64,000 nucleotides of DNA from Casuarina equisetifolia (GCA_028551475.1 CM052362.1:22674021-22738020); one strand, 5' to 3'; positions 1 to 11,610 are shown, numbered from the stretch's first letter. The notes: generated by a model from the letters alone, not told the origin. Numbers and translations are program-made.

Positions 1-66
1 TATCCTAATCAGTTCAATGGAAGAAAAAAGATATTCTGTTTCTTTTCATATAAAACAATGTAGTTC

Positions 67-380
67 AAACTGCTGACTGATATTATACCTAGAGGAGGAT
101 CAGTCCCTTTTGAGTACTGGTTCTCACAATTTGCGCAATTCAAAGCCAGACCACAAAGGCTAAGGCAAAGTGGTAACTTGGTAATATTTATGAGTTTAGG
201 GTGTTTATAAATGTCTACATTATCAACAACCTTTGTGCATTAAGCATGACCTTTATTTTTCTTGTAGGAAGAATATATGAAAATTTAATGTCCAAGAGGG
301 GTCGTAGTGATTTTGGTGAGAGGTTCTTTTTTTTGGCAGGACCATAAAGAAATCTAATGCTGCTATTGTGGATATCGTCT
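67..380 (+). pseudogene. GDSL esterase/lipase fragment (exon 2 tail and exon 3 relic)
   Basis: Remains of another GDSL gene cut by the window edge or by deletion. Bases 67-172 match the end of exon 2 of the intact paralogues (peptide FSQFAQFKARPQRL, then a GTAAC donor at 173). Bases 268-380 match exon 3 after a CTTGTAG acceptor (GRIYENLMSK). Exon 3 has lost the block carrying the GQND motif and then runs into an in-frame TAA. No exons 4 and 5 follow, so this is a dead copy. It is the leftmost unit of the tandem array. Confidence 0.75.
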
Positions 381-1545
381 ACTGGTTCTCCATCAATGCC
401 ACCGCCGTTGAATATGCATATAGCCTCTTGACTTTCTAAAGGCGTTTTCGACGGATACACGAAATGATTTTGGAGAAAAGGACGAATAGCATACAACATT
501 TTCAGGAAGATTTTTCACGATAGATTAAGCTATCCTATAGAAAATTGGATGTCAACTTGTCGGTATGAAATCGTTGAAGATTGATCAGTTTTTAAATATC
601 CGTTAACTATGTTTTGACAGACTTATACACCCATTTTCTGACTGAGGTAAATGTTGATTCTTTCGTGCCTTTTGGTTGCTGTTGGCTGTTTTATTGTGTT
701 AAATTCAAAAAACAAACGTGATGATTGTTCTTGACTTGGTATCGCCAGGCAGTCTCTTGACTTGGTGTTTTGCAGCCCCTTATTTGCGTTGTGACTTGTA
801 AATTAGAGTTATTCTCCAAACTGGAACTTTAAGGGAGATGATGTTCGGACTGGAGTGGTTTTGGTTGAGAAAAATTCAGAGAAAGAATCTCCAATGTTCA
901 CTGGGTTATTATTCTACTGGGATAAAAAAAAAAAAAAAGCTTCTTTCGTGAATTTTAAATTACTCTTCACATATTTGGAAGATTTGACTTCTATTTTTTT
1001 ATTTATAATTTTTTATAAATTTAGTGATATTGGAATATGCCTTTTAAGTTTCTGTATACTAATTTTTATTAATAAAAATTTACTTTTTTATCCAAAAAAA
1101 AAAACTTCTCTACCCCTTTTCTTATGGCTTGAATCTTCTTCTGCTGATCTTGCAAGCCCACAAGATGCAGATTTCCATCCACGTACTAGAAGTAAAAGTG
1201 ACAGGAATCTTGGTCATATTTAGAAGTAAAGGTCTCACGAAAATCTAGTGCGAGAGAATATATCATAAGAGGTTCCTTCTCAAATGCATTGAATGGATTT
1301 TGTTCTCAGTCAACGTCAAAATCACATCGCAAATTGCTCTGTTAGGGTGTAGTTTGTAGACTTGCCGTAAGCTTACACTACATTCAAAGAGGAACGAGGA
1401 AGCAATCTTTTAAAACAATTCTAGAGATAAACGCATTATATATTAGGCTCGTGGTTCTAAAGGCGCAGAGAATGTGGGACTGATTTCTTTACAAACTCTC
1501 CTTGATCTCCTTCTCATTTCCATCTTTCTCTGTGCTTTTCCGAAC
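381..1545 (+). other. GDSL array spacer and 5' flank of gene A
   Basis: No gene was recognised here. Bases 560-720 resemble 5520-5660, 9550-9620 and 13,640-13,750, the spacer block found between the other GDSL units. The stretch around 1115-1140 (CCCCTTTTCTTATGG) recurs upstream of each later unit, near 6030, 12,160, 14,010 and 15,868. The open frame 855-1223 is AT-rich spacer and looks spurious. Confidence 0.6.
1436..1445 (+). promoter_or_regulatory. TATA box of GDSL gene A
   Basis: TTATATATTA lies about 110 bp before the ATG at 1546, at the position where genes B and C have their TATA elements relative to the conserved leader. It is assigned by position and motif only. Confidence 0.45.
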
Positions 1546-2318
1546 ATGGAGTTTCCGATCACTCTCAACTTTAAAACTTCTCTCTGTTGCTTCTGTATGC
1601 TTTTGTTGTATGCTACCACGCTAAACCCCGTCTTTGCTTTGAGAAATTGTTCCTTTCCTGCAATCTTCAACTTCGGAGACTCGAATTCTGATACCGGCGG
1701 AATGTCTGCTAGCCTATTATCGCCGACACCGCCTTATGGGGAGACCTACTTTCACATGCCTGCCGGAAGGTTCTCAGATGGCCGGCTTATAATCGATTTC
1801 ATGGGTACGCATCTTGGCTCACAGCTACTCTAATAGCCTACTCCCATAGTCAATGCTAGATACAACCTTTTTTTGGTGTAAAATATTGCAGAAATAGAAA
1901 ACACAGAGCATAGATTGAACTTGAGCTCCAAGTAGGCCGTTAAACCCAGGGACACTATTTTCTTAATGGTTAATGGAACAACTGACTATCCATGGCAGAA
2001 CCGTCTAAGAGAACCCAGAAGAAAACAGAGAATTTCGGATTTAAAGTACCAAACCCAGACTTTTTTTCTAACTTCCTTCAAATCCAAACATTCAGAAGCA
2101 ATAGTTTGTAAAAAGTTACCTACCATGCTACGTAGGAAAGGACATGGCCAAGTGTCTCGATGAAAGGGTGTTAGAAGTCTCCTTTTCGTGCCGCTAATGA
2201 GAAAAGATCGTGTGGTGAAGCGGTAGATTAGGAGGGAATAAATAATGAATGATGTTCTACGTACAGAACTGAAATTCCTTCAATGCGGGGTTGAATAGTC
2301 TTGCTTTTTTCCTTCCTT

Positions 2319-2355
<37 letters not shown>

Positions 2356-4126
2356 CACTTGTTTAGGCGAGATTACTTCCAAGACCACCATTATAAACCT
2401 ATTGAGTCATGCTTATCGTGAACAAGTGTTTGGTTTAATTGTGAACATGTCTTACTTGAGACTTCTTGATCTCAAGTAATTTGACACTCAAGTGTGTAAG
2501 GATAAGTCATCCTTATCCTCCCTTGGCACTAACTAATGGATTTGACTACCGATCCCTAACATTAACTTATCTCGATTGCATTGTAACTTCTTATTCTTAC
2601 ATTAAATTTTTCACAATATAAAAATCCATAATTCAATTAAATATTAGCTTACTATAACATATAGTGTATGTGTAAATTGTCTTAGTAATATCATTTATGG
2701 AATCTATAACTTTATTATATGTAGTTGCGAGGTAGGGTATTCAAACTTCATTTTATTTATAACTTGTTGCATTATCTATATGTTAATAAGTTATATATTT
2801 ATAATCTTTCTGAGCAGCAAAGAGTATTAACCTCCCATATTTGAGTGCATATCTTGATTCCTTGGGAACCAACTTCAAGCACGGTGCAAACTTTGCCACG
2901 TATGCATCTACGATCAGATTGCCGACGGAAATCATACCTAATGGACATTTTAGTCCCTTCCACCTCAATATCCAATATTCACAATTCCTGCAGTTCAAAG
3001 CTAGATCACAGGCGATAAGGCGAAAAGGTATATTTGGCAACCACTTATTGTTTATGTTCATTTCTTCAAGGTATTTCATAAACATCTATAATTTCAACTA
3101 CCTCTGTGCACTAACTTGGCCTTCATTTTCCTTGCAGGCGGAATATATGCAGATTTGATGCCTAAGAATAATTATTTTCCAAAAGCTTTATACACATTCG
3201 ATATTGGTCAAAATGATCTTGTCGAGGGATTCTTTTCTGGCAAGACCATTGAGGAAGTCAATGCTTCTGTTCCCGATATAGTCAACAAATTTTCTGCTAA
3301 TGTTGAGGTAAATTATACCATGATTACCCATTGGTAATGGGTGGCTTAGGCTCCACTTATTACTCCTAGGAGAAAAGTTCGCACTTTGGAGCGCAACAAT
3401 GTTATTTAGTATAAGAATAGGTGATTGAATTTAGTTTTATATTCATGCTTATTGCCTAACCAAGTGAAATTCATGATGGTACAGAACATTTATAACTTGG
3501 GAGCTAGATACTTTTGGATCCACAACACAGGACCGGTTGGCTGTCTTCCTTACATCTTGACCAACTTTACATCAGCACAAAGGGATAGTTATGGTTGCGC
3601 AAAGGCATATAACGATGTAGCTCAATATTTTAACCATAAGTTGAAGGAGGCCATAGCTCAACTTAGGATCCATCTTCCTTTAGCTGCAATTACGTATGTA
3701 GATGTTTACTCAATCAAGTACTCTTTATTTGTGAATCCAAAGAAATATGGTAAGTTATAAAAATTCTCACATCATATGACTAAAGAAATGTTAACACATA
3801 AGTGCTTTAAAATGAAGATTTTACTAGTGGGTACTAATTTTCTAAGTGTTTTTGGTTACAAATATGCAGGATTTAAGCTTCCACTTATTGCTTGTTGTGG
3901 CTATGGAGGCAGGTACAACTATAGCAGTAGTGCCTTATGTGGAGAAACTATCATAGTCAATGGAAGCCAAATACTTGTAGGTTCATGTGAAAACTCCTCA
4001 ATTAGAGTCAATTGGGATGGAATTCACTACACTGAGGCAGCTAACAAGTATATTTTCGACCAAATTTCAATTGGAGCCTTTTCAAATCCACCTATTCCCT
4101 TAAAAAAGGCATGTAACAAGTTATAG
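1546..4126 (+). CDS. GDSL esterase/lipase, ENOD8/FXG1-like (gene A, intact)
   Basis: Five exons: 1546-1804, 2818-3027, 3138-3307, 3485-3749 and 3870-4126, all GT-AG, with the frame open throughout (386 aa). The N-terminus is a hydrophobic signal peptide ending near VFA (residue 31), so the enzyme is probably secreted or apoplastic. GDSL-family blocks are in order: GDSNSDTG with nucleophile Ser46, GANFAT at 109-114, GQND at 180-183, and WDGIHYT with Asp351 and His354. Length and exon layout fit plant GDSL hydrolases related to early nodulin ENOD8 and alpha-fucosidase-like FXG1. The substrate is unknown. Block II reads ATYAST where gene B has ATGGST, so a conserved glycine is missing. Intron 1 is about 1 kb, as in pseudogene D, while B and C have about 125 bp. 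An upstream in-frame ATG at 1474 exists, but the signal peptide begins naturally at 1546. Confidence 0.88.
2325..2352 (+). repeat. (CT)n microsatellite in intron 1 of GDSL gene A
   Basis: About 14 perfect CT dinucleotides within the long first intron. Confidence 0.95.
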
Positions 4127-5227
4127 ATATCTAGACATGCAAAAATAATCATCTTACTCTTATGTCTACTACATTGTTGCTTATTATGGTGAGACAACCT
4201 ACTTGGATTAAAGTCATTGTGTTTGTATACATAAACAACAAAAACAAGTAGTCATGCATTATGCTTCTGTTCACTACAAAGTATGAAAAATAAGTTGGAA
4301 CTAAAATTCCAAAGACTTCTAAGTTACCACTTTCATATATATATATATATATATGTATTTAATGAAAATTTCAAAAACTCCTTGAAGATGTCTTCATACA
4401 AAGGGGTTTGGTATGGAACTCACTTGTGCTGACCTATATTGATTAATTCTATGTGATGGCTGCTTATGGATTTTGTTGACTCGCTTGATACATATAATTT
4501 GGAATTCAAGAATTTTTTGAAAATTTTATTTTGATAAGTCTCTTTAGGGTGTCACATGTGCTGTGAAGTCCAACATTGACCTAAACAACAAACTGAGATG
4601 AATGATAGAACGCAATTAAATTTAGTCCATACTAAGCTTCTAAGTTAAAATGGTGTCCAAACACGTTATTGTTTCATGCTTTTTGTAAGTAATAATGGGT
4701 TCTACTTAAGGAAGAATGTAATCATTGTGATAGTGGTTTCTAAGTAGTGTTTTAGGAAAATGTTTAAGGTTTTCTTTGAAGAGAAATAGCCTTTTAGCTT
4801 TAGCATTAACTATAAATATTAATCTTATAATCTTTGAGTTGGGATATATAGATTGTGGTTATTTGGGATAGTATTGTCTAACTATCTCATAGATCACTAT
4901 GGGAACAAAAATGGAATCATTCATCATTTAGAGAAGTGTTAATTGGGAGACATCTGTCTTGCATAATTTTCACAAAATTGGATTATCTAAGACTGATGTG
5001 ATTATTATATAGGACACTAATGACATAAGAATTATCTTTGGCATTGCACCCTCATATTGAATGCTCTGGTCTTTTGTCCTTTGTTGGCTTGGTGCTTTAG
5101 CTTTCTTCTACTAATGCAAATACAACCAACGTACCATACAAAGCACGGAAGATGAAAAATATTGAGATATAGCTTCTCCCCTGTGGTTATTTTCTATTTA
5201 CTTGTAAACTTGGATTTGCAATCATCT

Positions 5228-5517
5228 TGTTAGAGCCAGTCGATCTTTATAGGATAATTACAAGATAAATTGAAAACAAAGAATCAAATCAAATCGATTG
5301 GGAAGACAGACTTCCGATGGATTGACCGGCTAGACCTTCGAGAGAGCGACGAACATGATCGTGGATCAGGTTTGGGTCGCGCAGTCAGGTAGCCGGGTTT
5401 TGTGGGTTGCGTCAGTATATGTTTTCTAGGGCTGATGTGGCAGTGCAGTGGACGTGGCTGCTGTGCTGAATACTGATGTGGCCGTGCAGGCTGACATGGC
5501 ATACGTCTACTCTAACA
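5228..5517. mobile_element. Solo-LTR-like or MITE-like 290-bp element
   Basis: A GC-richer block in AT-rich spacer. It begins TGTTAGAG and ends CTCTAACA, giving an 8-bp terminal inverted repeat with the TG...CA ends typical of LTRs. The flanking 5-mers CATCT and CGTCT would be an imperfect target-site duplication. The other GDSL spacers lack this block. No coding capacity was seen. It could be a solo LTR or a small DNA element. Confidence 0.4.
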
Positions 5518-5847
5518 CGTCTAAGTTTGATCAGTTTTCAAATCTCTGATAATCTTGTTTTGACTAACTCATAAATTAATTTCCATGCTGTGAGAAACTG
5601 TTAATTCTTTTGTTTGATTGGTTGCCACTGTCTTTGTTTTATTGTTGTATATGCAAAAAGCGAACGTGATTATGGTTCCAAAACTGAGCTATAATGGAAG
5701 AGGTGTATGAACTGAAGTGGGTTGAGTCGAGATAATCAATAATTAATGTGGAAACATTTCAAAGGCTCAATAAAGCCATCAATATGATGTTTTGATTAAG
5801 TTACATGATTGAGATGAGTTTGGTGGAGCACTACCATTAGTTTTACT

Positions 5848-5945
5848 GCACGTCCGATGAGAACACTGCAGGAATAAAAGCTTGCACGTCCGATAAGAAC
5901 AATACAGGAATAACAGCTTGCACCTCTGATAAGAACAGTAATTGA
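5848..5945 (+). repeat. 36-bp minisatellite, about 2.7 copies
   Basis: Units start at 5848, 5884 and 5920 with GCACGTCCGATRAGAACA or a close variant (the third reads GCACCTCTGATAAGAACA). The third copy is partial. It lies about 0.9 kb upstream of GDSL gene B. Confidence 0.85.
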
Positions 5946-6404
5946 GAATGAGCCTTTGCAACACTCTGATTCGTTGGTGGGGTAAGAAACTACAGCAGGT
6001 CTCTAATTGATGGGACTTTTCCCCCCTTTGTTATGGTTTGAATTTTCGTCTGCTGAATTGGTGCTTGCAATTTCTTCCCAGTTTTTCTCATTGAATAAGA
6101 CAATATGAACTTCCGGAGTCATCTTTCTGTGGTTATTTTACTTATGGTCAAAGATGGCAGCTTGTTCATCCAAGCACGGGCAGGAGGCACCCTCCAAGAG
6201 CGTACAAGAGATAAAAAGTGACTTGAATATTGAAGAAACTTGGAATTAAAGGTCAGACGAACTTCTAAAGTCAATGATATCAGCAAAGGTTCCTTTTCAA
6301 GCATTAAAATAGCACGCTGATGAAAATACCTGTTCAATTTTGGGTGGAACAGATAAGAAACATGAAAAAAAATGAAAAGATGGGAAACGCAAACGAAATG
6401 AACT

Positions 6405-6613
6405 TTTATTTGATACTAATGGGTTCTTCACTAAATACAACACCAAATGTATATAGAAAATTTTGCACAACTTCACACTTATTTGCTACTAATGAACCCT
6501 ACACCGAATACAATACCGAATATATACTAGAGATTTTACACCATTTCACGTTTATTTGCTTCTGATGAGTTCTAACACCGAATATATACAGAAAATTTTA
6601 CATGAATTCACAG
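6405..6613 (+). repeat. 73-bp tandem repeat, nearly three copies, upstream of gene B
   Basis: Units start near 6405, 6478 and 6551. Each opens with TTATTTG and contains an 'ACACCGAATATATA'-like core and 'GAAAATTTTRCA'. The array ends about 260 bp before the gene B start codon and was not seen upstream of the paralogues. Confidence 0.8.
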
Positions 6614-6796
6614 GGTAGTCGGCATTTATGTTTTTTAATGCTTTCTTTGGAAGCAGCATCTATCTTGCACAGGCAAGCGGTTCCAAGAATGAGGCACAAA
6701 TGGAGGAGAGAGAGAAAACACGATTTTCAACAATTACATTTCAAGAGTTTGAATGGGGAAGGTAGCTTTGACTACAATCTTTCCAGATAGTTGTAT

Positions 6797-6806
6797 CTAT
6801 ATATTT
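6797..6806 (+). promoter_or_regulatory. TATA box of GDSL gene B
   Basis: CTATATATTT lies 74 bp upstream of the ATG. The same decamer occurs 75 bp upstream of the ATG of gene C, within the shared stretch GTATCTATATATTTGA. Confidence 0.6.
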
Positions 6807-6870
6807 GACAAGAGAGGCTAATTCTCCTGGATTTGCTTCCCATCTGCATCTCTCTCATCGTTCTCTGAAT

Positions 6871-8519
6871 ATGGAGTCTCCTGTCATTCACAACTTCAGT
6901 TCTCTCTCGTGCTTTTGTATGCTCTTACTTTATGCTGCCTCGCTGAACCCTGTCTTTGCTTTGAAAAATTGCTATTTTCCCGCAATCTTCAATTTTGGAG
7001 ACTCAAATTCTGACACCGGTGCAATTTCTGCTACCTCTCTTATAACGAATCCACCACCTTATGGGGAGACCTATTTCCACAGGCCTACTGGAAGGTTCTC
7101 AAATGGCCGGGTCATAATCGATTTCATTGGTATGTACCTTGATTGCTAGCATACACCATGGCTTACATGGCAACTATATAGAAATAAGTGTTTTTTGTTG
7201 TGTAAGTTTTGCTGCTTGTGAAATCAACCCTTGCATCTTAATTTTGTGGTTACAGCGAAGGATGTGGGTCTTCCATATCTGAGCGCATATCTTAATTCGC
7301 TGGGGACCGATTTCAAGCACGGTGCAAACTTTGCCACCGGTGGATCCACAATCGCACTGCCAACAAGTATTTTACCAGCAGGAGGATTTAGTCCCTTTGA
7401 TCTTGACATCGAGTACTCACGATTTGTGCAGTTCAAAGCTAGATCTCAAACGCTAAGGCGAAGAGGTAATATGGGTTACCCGGTTGTTGATACTGTTATA
7501 TGTCTTCAGGGATCTTATAAACATATGTAGCATCAAACTACCTTCCGGGCACTGAGCATGGCCTTCGTCTTTGTTGCAGGAGGAATATATGCACTTTTGA
7601 TGCCCAAGAAGGACTATTTTGCAAAAGCTTTGTACACATTCGATATTGGTCAAAACGATCTTGCTGAGGGATTCTTTACGGGCAAGACCATCGAGGAAGT
7701 TAATGCTTCTATCCCCGCTGTAATCAACAAGTTCTCTGTTAACATTAAGGTAAATTAGACTATGATTCGTCGTTGATAATGGCTTCACATGGGTTCAACC
7801 TATTACTCCTAGCAAAAACATTATTAAATTGTTGTCTAATCAAGTGAAATTCTTGATGATGTAGAATATATACCGATCGGGAGGTAGATCCTTTTGGATC
7901 CACAACACCGGACCACTTGGCTGCCTTCCCTACATCTTGCTCAATTTTCCATCCGAAAAGGACAGCTATGGCTGTGCAAAGTCATATAACGATATAACTC
8001 AATATTTTAATGGCAAGTTGAGGGAAGCCGTAGTTCAACTCAGAATGGATCTTCCTTTAGCTGCAATTACATATGTAGACATCTACTCAGTTAAGTATTC
8101 TCTGGTCACTTCACCAAAGAAACATGGTAAGCTTTATAACATTATACAATATCGTTTAGACAAAAAAAGAAAATGTTGAAAATGATTATCATCCTGATAA
8201 ATTGTAGCAAATGGGTGCTTATAAGTGATATGAGTGACCCAAAAATGGCATTTACTTTGTAGGATTTGAGTTTCCGCTTGTTGCTTGTTGTGGCTACGGA
8301 GGCAAGTATAACTACAGCAATAGTGTCAGATGCGGTGGAACAATCACAGTCAACGGAAGCCAGATATTTGTTGGTTCTTGTCAACACCCTTCAATTAGAG
8401 TAAATTGGGATGGAATCCATTACACTGATGCCGCTAACAAGTTTATTTTTCATCAAATTTCAACTGGAGCCTTTTCAGATCCACCCATACCCTTGAAAAT
8501 GGCATGTAAGAGGTTATAG
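6871..8519 (+). CDS. GDSL esterase/lipase, ENOD8/FXG1-like (gene B, intact)
   Basis: Five exons: 6871-7129, 7256-7465, 7580-7749, 7865-8126 and 8263-8519. All junctions are GT-AG and the product is 385 aa with no stop. A hydrophobic N-terminus (about residues 1-30, ending VFA) predicts secretion. Catalytic blocks are complete: GDSNSDTG with Ser45, GANFATGG in block II, GQND in exon 3, and WDGIHYT with Asp350 and His353. It therefore looks like the most normal enzyme of the cluster. Introns are short (about 115-140 bp). Exon 4 is one codon shorter than in gene A. A TATA box lies 74 bp upstream and a 73-bp repeat array is immediately beyond it. The acyl substrate cannot be read from sequence. 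Confidence 0.9.
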
Positions 8520-9969
8520 ATCTTCAAACTTATATGAATAAGAATGTGAAATCAAATCCTGTTACTATGAGTGATACTTACTCTTTTAAGTCTTGTCAAC
8601 TTGACTCTTATGGTCTTTATTAAAAGATATTGTGTATGTATTGTTAAATACGTTGAAGTATGAAAAATAAATTGAAATTAAGAATCCAAAATGTTTTATT
8701 TAAGTTGTATATTTTATATTTATTTAAAGACAAATGATAATTAGAGCTAAAAACAACAAAATAGATGATAGAAATCATTTAAAGGTTGAACTTTTCAAAT
8801 AAAGTAGTAAGGATGCAATATATCGTATAACGGAAGTTATTTGACAGGAGAGTCAATGCAAACTTTTTATCTTTGATCCATTCAATACATGGTTAACATA
8901 CTTGGATATTTCTAGTCAACGAGCCAACACATATTCGGTAGTTGAAATCAAAGACTTCGAAAGCAATGCCTAATCCTAGAGATAGCCTTCATACAAAAGG
9001 GGTGAGGTCTGAAACTCCCGTGTGTGATCTATCTTGAGTGAATTTACTTGATGACTACACATGAATTTCGGGGACTCGCTTGATAAGTGGAAGATCCTAC
9101 ATAGAGTTGAACAACAAACTTAGGTGGATGACATTATATAGTTGGATTTAAGTCTATAATTTTAATCTTTTAAGTTAGAATGGTGCCCAAAGATGTTATC
9201 ATCTCATTTTATCTTAAGTAACAAGGAATTTCGCTCGAAAAAGAGTCTAATTGTTGTGATAGAGGCTTATAAGTGGTGTTTTAGAGATTGTATTAAGGCC
9301 TCACTTGAAGACCAGTAGGTTTTCAGCATAACATAAACTACAAATAATTTGGTTATAATCTTTTATTTGGAAAATATAAAAGTTGAGGTTATTTGGGGTA
9401 CTATTGTTTACTTGTTTTATAGATTACTACAAAGAAGATGGTAATCATTCAAAGGAGTATTAACTAGGAGGCATCTATCTTTTATAATTTGCACAAAACT
9501 GGATCATCATGACGAATGTGATACGAAGGATGATAACTTTTAAATTATTTTTCAAGCTATGAGGAACTCTTATTTCCTTCGTGGTTCTGGTTGCTTTTGT
9601 CCTAGTTTTCTTGTTCTATATGCACACAAAAAAAGACCATAATTATGGTTCTTGATCCCTGACACTTTCACATATTAGAAGTATAATAAGTTAATGCGTT
9701 GGCAATGTGTGACATAGACTGAATTTTAATGAAGTCTTTACATTTACAGTGCAATTCAAATGGATTCATTAATTTTACTTGGATAAACAAATATGTTGAT
9801 TCATACATTGGGTAAGAAAATCTATCAAATGATTATTAACTTGTTGTTCTCTACATTTACAGTGCAGTTCAAACGTATTCATTAATTTTACTTTGATAGG
9901 ATAGTACGTCGATTCATGGATTGCGTGAGAAAATATGTCAGATCATTAACCCTTTAATTTCTGTACCTT
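8520..9969 (+). other. 3' flank of GDSL gene B
   Basis: No gene seen. It is homologous in patches to the flanks of A, D and the relic (for example, 8800-9040 matches 12,890-13,020 and 18,760-19,110). Bases 9550-9620 carry the spacer block also found at 5570-5650. The region ends at the LTR element. Confidence 0.6.
9740..9950 (+). repeat. 113-bp tandem duplication
   Basis: Two copies start at 9740 and 9853 with ACATTTACAGTGCARTTCAA and continue through ATTCATTAATTTTACTT to the AGAAAATMT motif. A related single copy lies upstream of pseudogene C near 13,895-13,990. Confidence 0.75.
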
Positions 9970-9974
9970 GGAAT

Positions 9975-10496
9975 TGTTAGGATTGGTGGAACAATTAAGT
10001 TAAAGGGTATGGTTGTCATTACAATCAGGGGTCTTTATGTAATTGTAGAACTAGGAAATATCTTCTAAATGTAGTGGATTTCCTAGTAGTGTTGGATTAG
10101 GATTCTTATCCTTATTCCTAGTAATGTTGGAGTAGGATTCTTATCCTTATCTGGAAGTAGGTTTTCCTAGTAGTATTCAACTAGGATTCCTTCAGGGTTT
10201 CTCTATAAATAGGAGAAGTATAGAAAAACCTAGTGGGCAAATTGAGAGAGTCCCCATGGGGGGCTAATTGTTAAAGAAGGCCCCTCTCATGGATTCTAGT
10301 TGATAAGAGAATCCATGAGATACCTATTTGAGAAGAGGGAATGTATGAGAAAATCTAATGAGAAGAGACTACAGGGGACGTAGGACATTATGATGTTCCG
10401 AACCTCTTAAATCTGTTGTGTTTGGGTGTGTGCGTTCTTATATTTGTGTGTTCAATCTCTATGTGGATGATGCGACTTTGTTGAATTCTCCCAACA
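9975..10496 (+). repeat. 5' LTR
   Basis: This 522-bp terminal repeat begins TGTTAGGATTGG and ends TTCTCCCAACA. It contains a TATA box, CTATAAATAG, near 10,202-10,211. It pairs with 11,611-12,132. Confidence 0.95.
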
Positions 10497-10498
10497 AG

Positions 10499-10511
10499 TG
10501 GTATTGGAGCC
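10499..10511 (+). promoter_or_regulatory. Primer-binding site of the LTR element
   Basis: TGGTATTGGAGCC begins two bases inside the 5' LTR. It matches the plant Copia primer site for initiator-Met tRNA (TGGTATCAGAGCC) except at two positions. Confidence 0.85.
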
Positions 10512-10906
10512 ATGGTTTTGGATCCCGATAAGTGGTATGGGAGACAAGTTTGGTTTCTAACAAGTGATACGGTGAGCGTGGACCGTGGAAGATTGGGACC
10601 AAAGATGATAGATCGAACATGGTGAACGCAATTGAAGAAATAGATTGATGTGTTTTAAGGTGAGATTTTCTCTTTCCCTAAATCCAGTTTGATTTTTTGG
10701 ATGATATTGATGTAGATCAACTGGAATACATTGTTGGAGTTGTGGATTGAGGTTTGCAAAGTGCAGATCTATGTCTCTCTGTCTATATCTGAGCATTTGG
10801 CTCAAGTTGTGGCATTAGATGACAGAGAATGATAAAGATATTGATGTTTGAGGGGGAGCACTTTGTTGAAGTTGTTGATGAATTGTTGATTGAGGGGGAG
10901 CATGTT

Positions 10907-10963
10907 ATGCTCCTATGTTGACGTGATGCTCCTATGTTGATGTGATGCTCCTATGTTGATGTG
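10907..10963 (+). repeat. 19-bp tandem repeat inside the LTR element
   Basis: Three units of ATGCTCCTATGTTGAYGTG. It follows two GAGGGGGAGCA purine tracts (near 10,848 and 10,890) that look like degenerate polypurine tracts. Confidence 0.9.
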
Positions 10964-11335
10964 ATTGATGAAGTTAAAATTTAGGATTTTTCAAGTCTGT
11001 CGATATTTAGATGAGGTGTATTGAGACTCCAACGGTTGATTCCGGGGAAGCACCAACAATTCTGGATAGGAGGTGGACTCTTCATTGGGGATTTTGAAGA
11101 GTGATCTCAATTGTTGTGGAAGTCCTATGATTTTTACTTTTATTGAGGGCCTCATGGTGGAGGACACATTTAGATGGAAGAAGCCCATGATGATGTGCGA
11201 ATGCCTGGAAAGAAACATGGCCTAGGAGAGGTGCAACCTAGAAGAGGCTGTAGTGGAAGTGCCTAAGGAGGTATGACCTAAGAAAGGCATGGTTTAAAGA
11301 AAAGGCAAGATGGCACAGTTGATGTGGGCTTGTTT

Positions 11336-11575
11336 TGAAGAGAGTTTTGTTTAATCTTTCTCTATAAAAAAGATTGTGGTTGTAGAAGTTGAAGAGAGTT
11401 TTTTTGCAATCTTCTCTTTCAAAAGATTGTGGTTGAAGAGAGTTTACTTAGTCTTTCTCTGTCCAAAGACTATGGCTGTAGAAGTTGAAGAGAGTTTCTC
11501 CAATCTTTCTCTTTCCAAAGATTGTGGTTGTGTAGTTAATAATTTGAAGAGATTTTCTATACTTTCCTATGGTGC
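11336..11575 (+). repeat. Degenerate 45-55-bp tandem repeats inside the LTR element
   Basis: About four units, each starting GAAGAGAGTTT and containing 'AATCTTTCTCT...AAGATTGTGGTTG'. The open frame at 11,376-11,591 arises from this repeat and is not taken as a gene. Confidence 0.8.
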
Positions 11576-11597
11576 AGGGATGTTGCACTAAATTGTT

Positions 11598-11610
11598 CCA
11601 AGGGGGAGAT
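11598..11610 (+). promoter_or_regulatory. Polypurine tract of the LTR element
   Basis: The purine-rich AAGGGGGAGAT (11,600-11,610) abuts the 3' LTR and is the expected start of plus-strand DNA synthesis. Confidence 0.85.

Larger units (their letters stand above)
4127..6870 (+). other. Spacer between GDSL genes A and B
   Basis: No supported gene. Bases 4140-5100 resemble the 3' flanks of genes B (8520-9500) and D (18,500-19,130): for example the 'AAAGACTTC...GATGTCTTCATACAAA' neighbourhood, and the block ending in 'TATTGTCTA'. Inside the spacer are a solo-LTR-like element (5228-5517), a 36-bp minisatellite (5848-5945) and a 73-bp tandem repeat (6405-6613). A (TA)n tract lies near 4336-4353. 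Confidence 0.6.

Noticed and set aside
855..1223. 122-aa open frame in the spacer before gene A
   Set aside because: Low-complexity, AT-driven translation with no motif; it overlaps repeated spacer.
11376..11591. 71-aa open frame inside the LTR element
   Set aside because: Made of the internal tandem repeat (recurring EVEESF); no gag or pol similarity.
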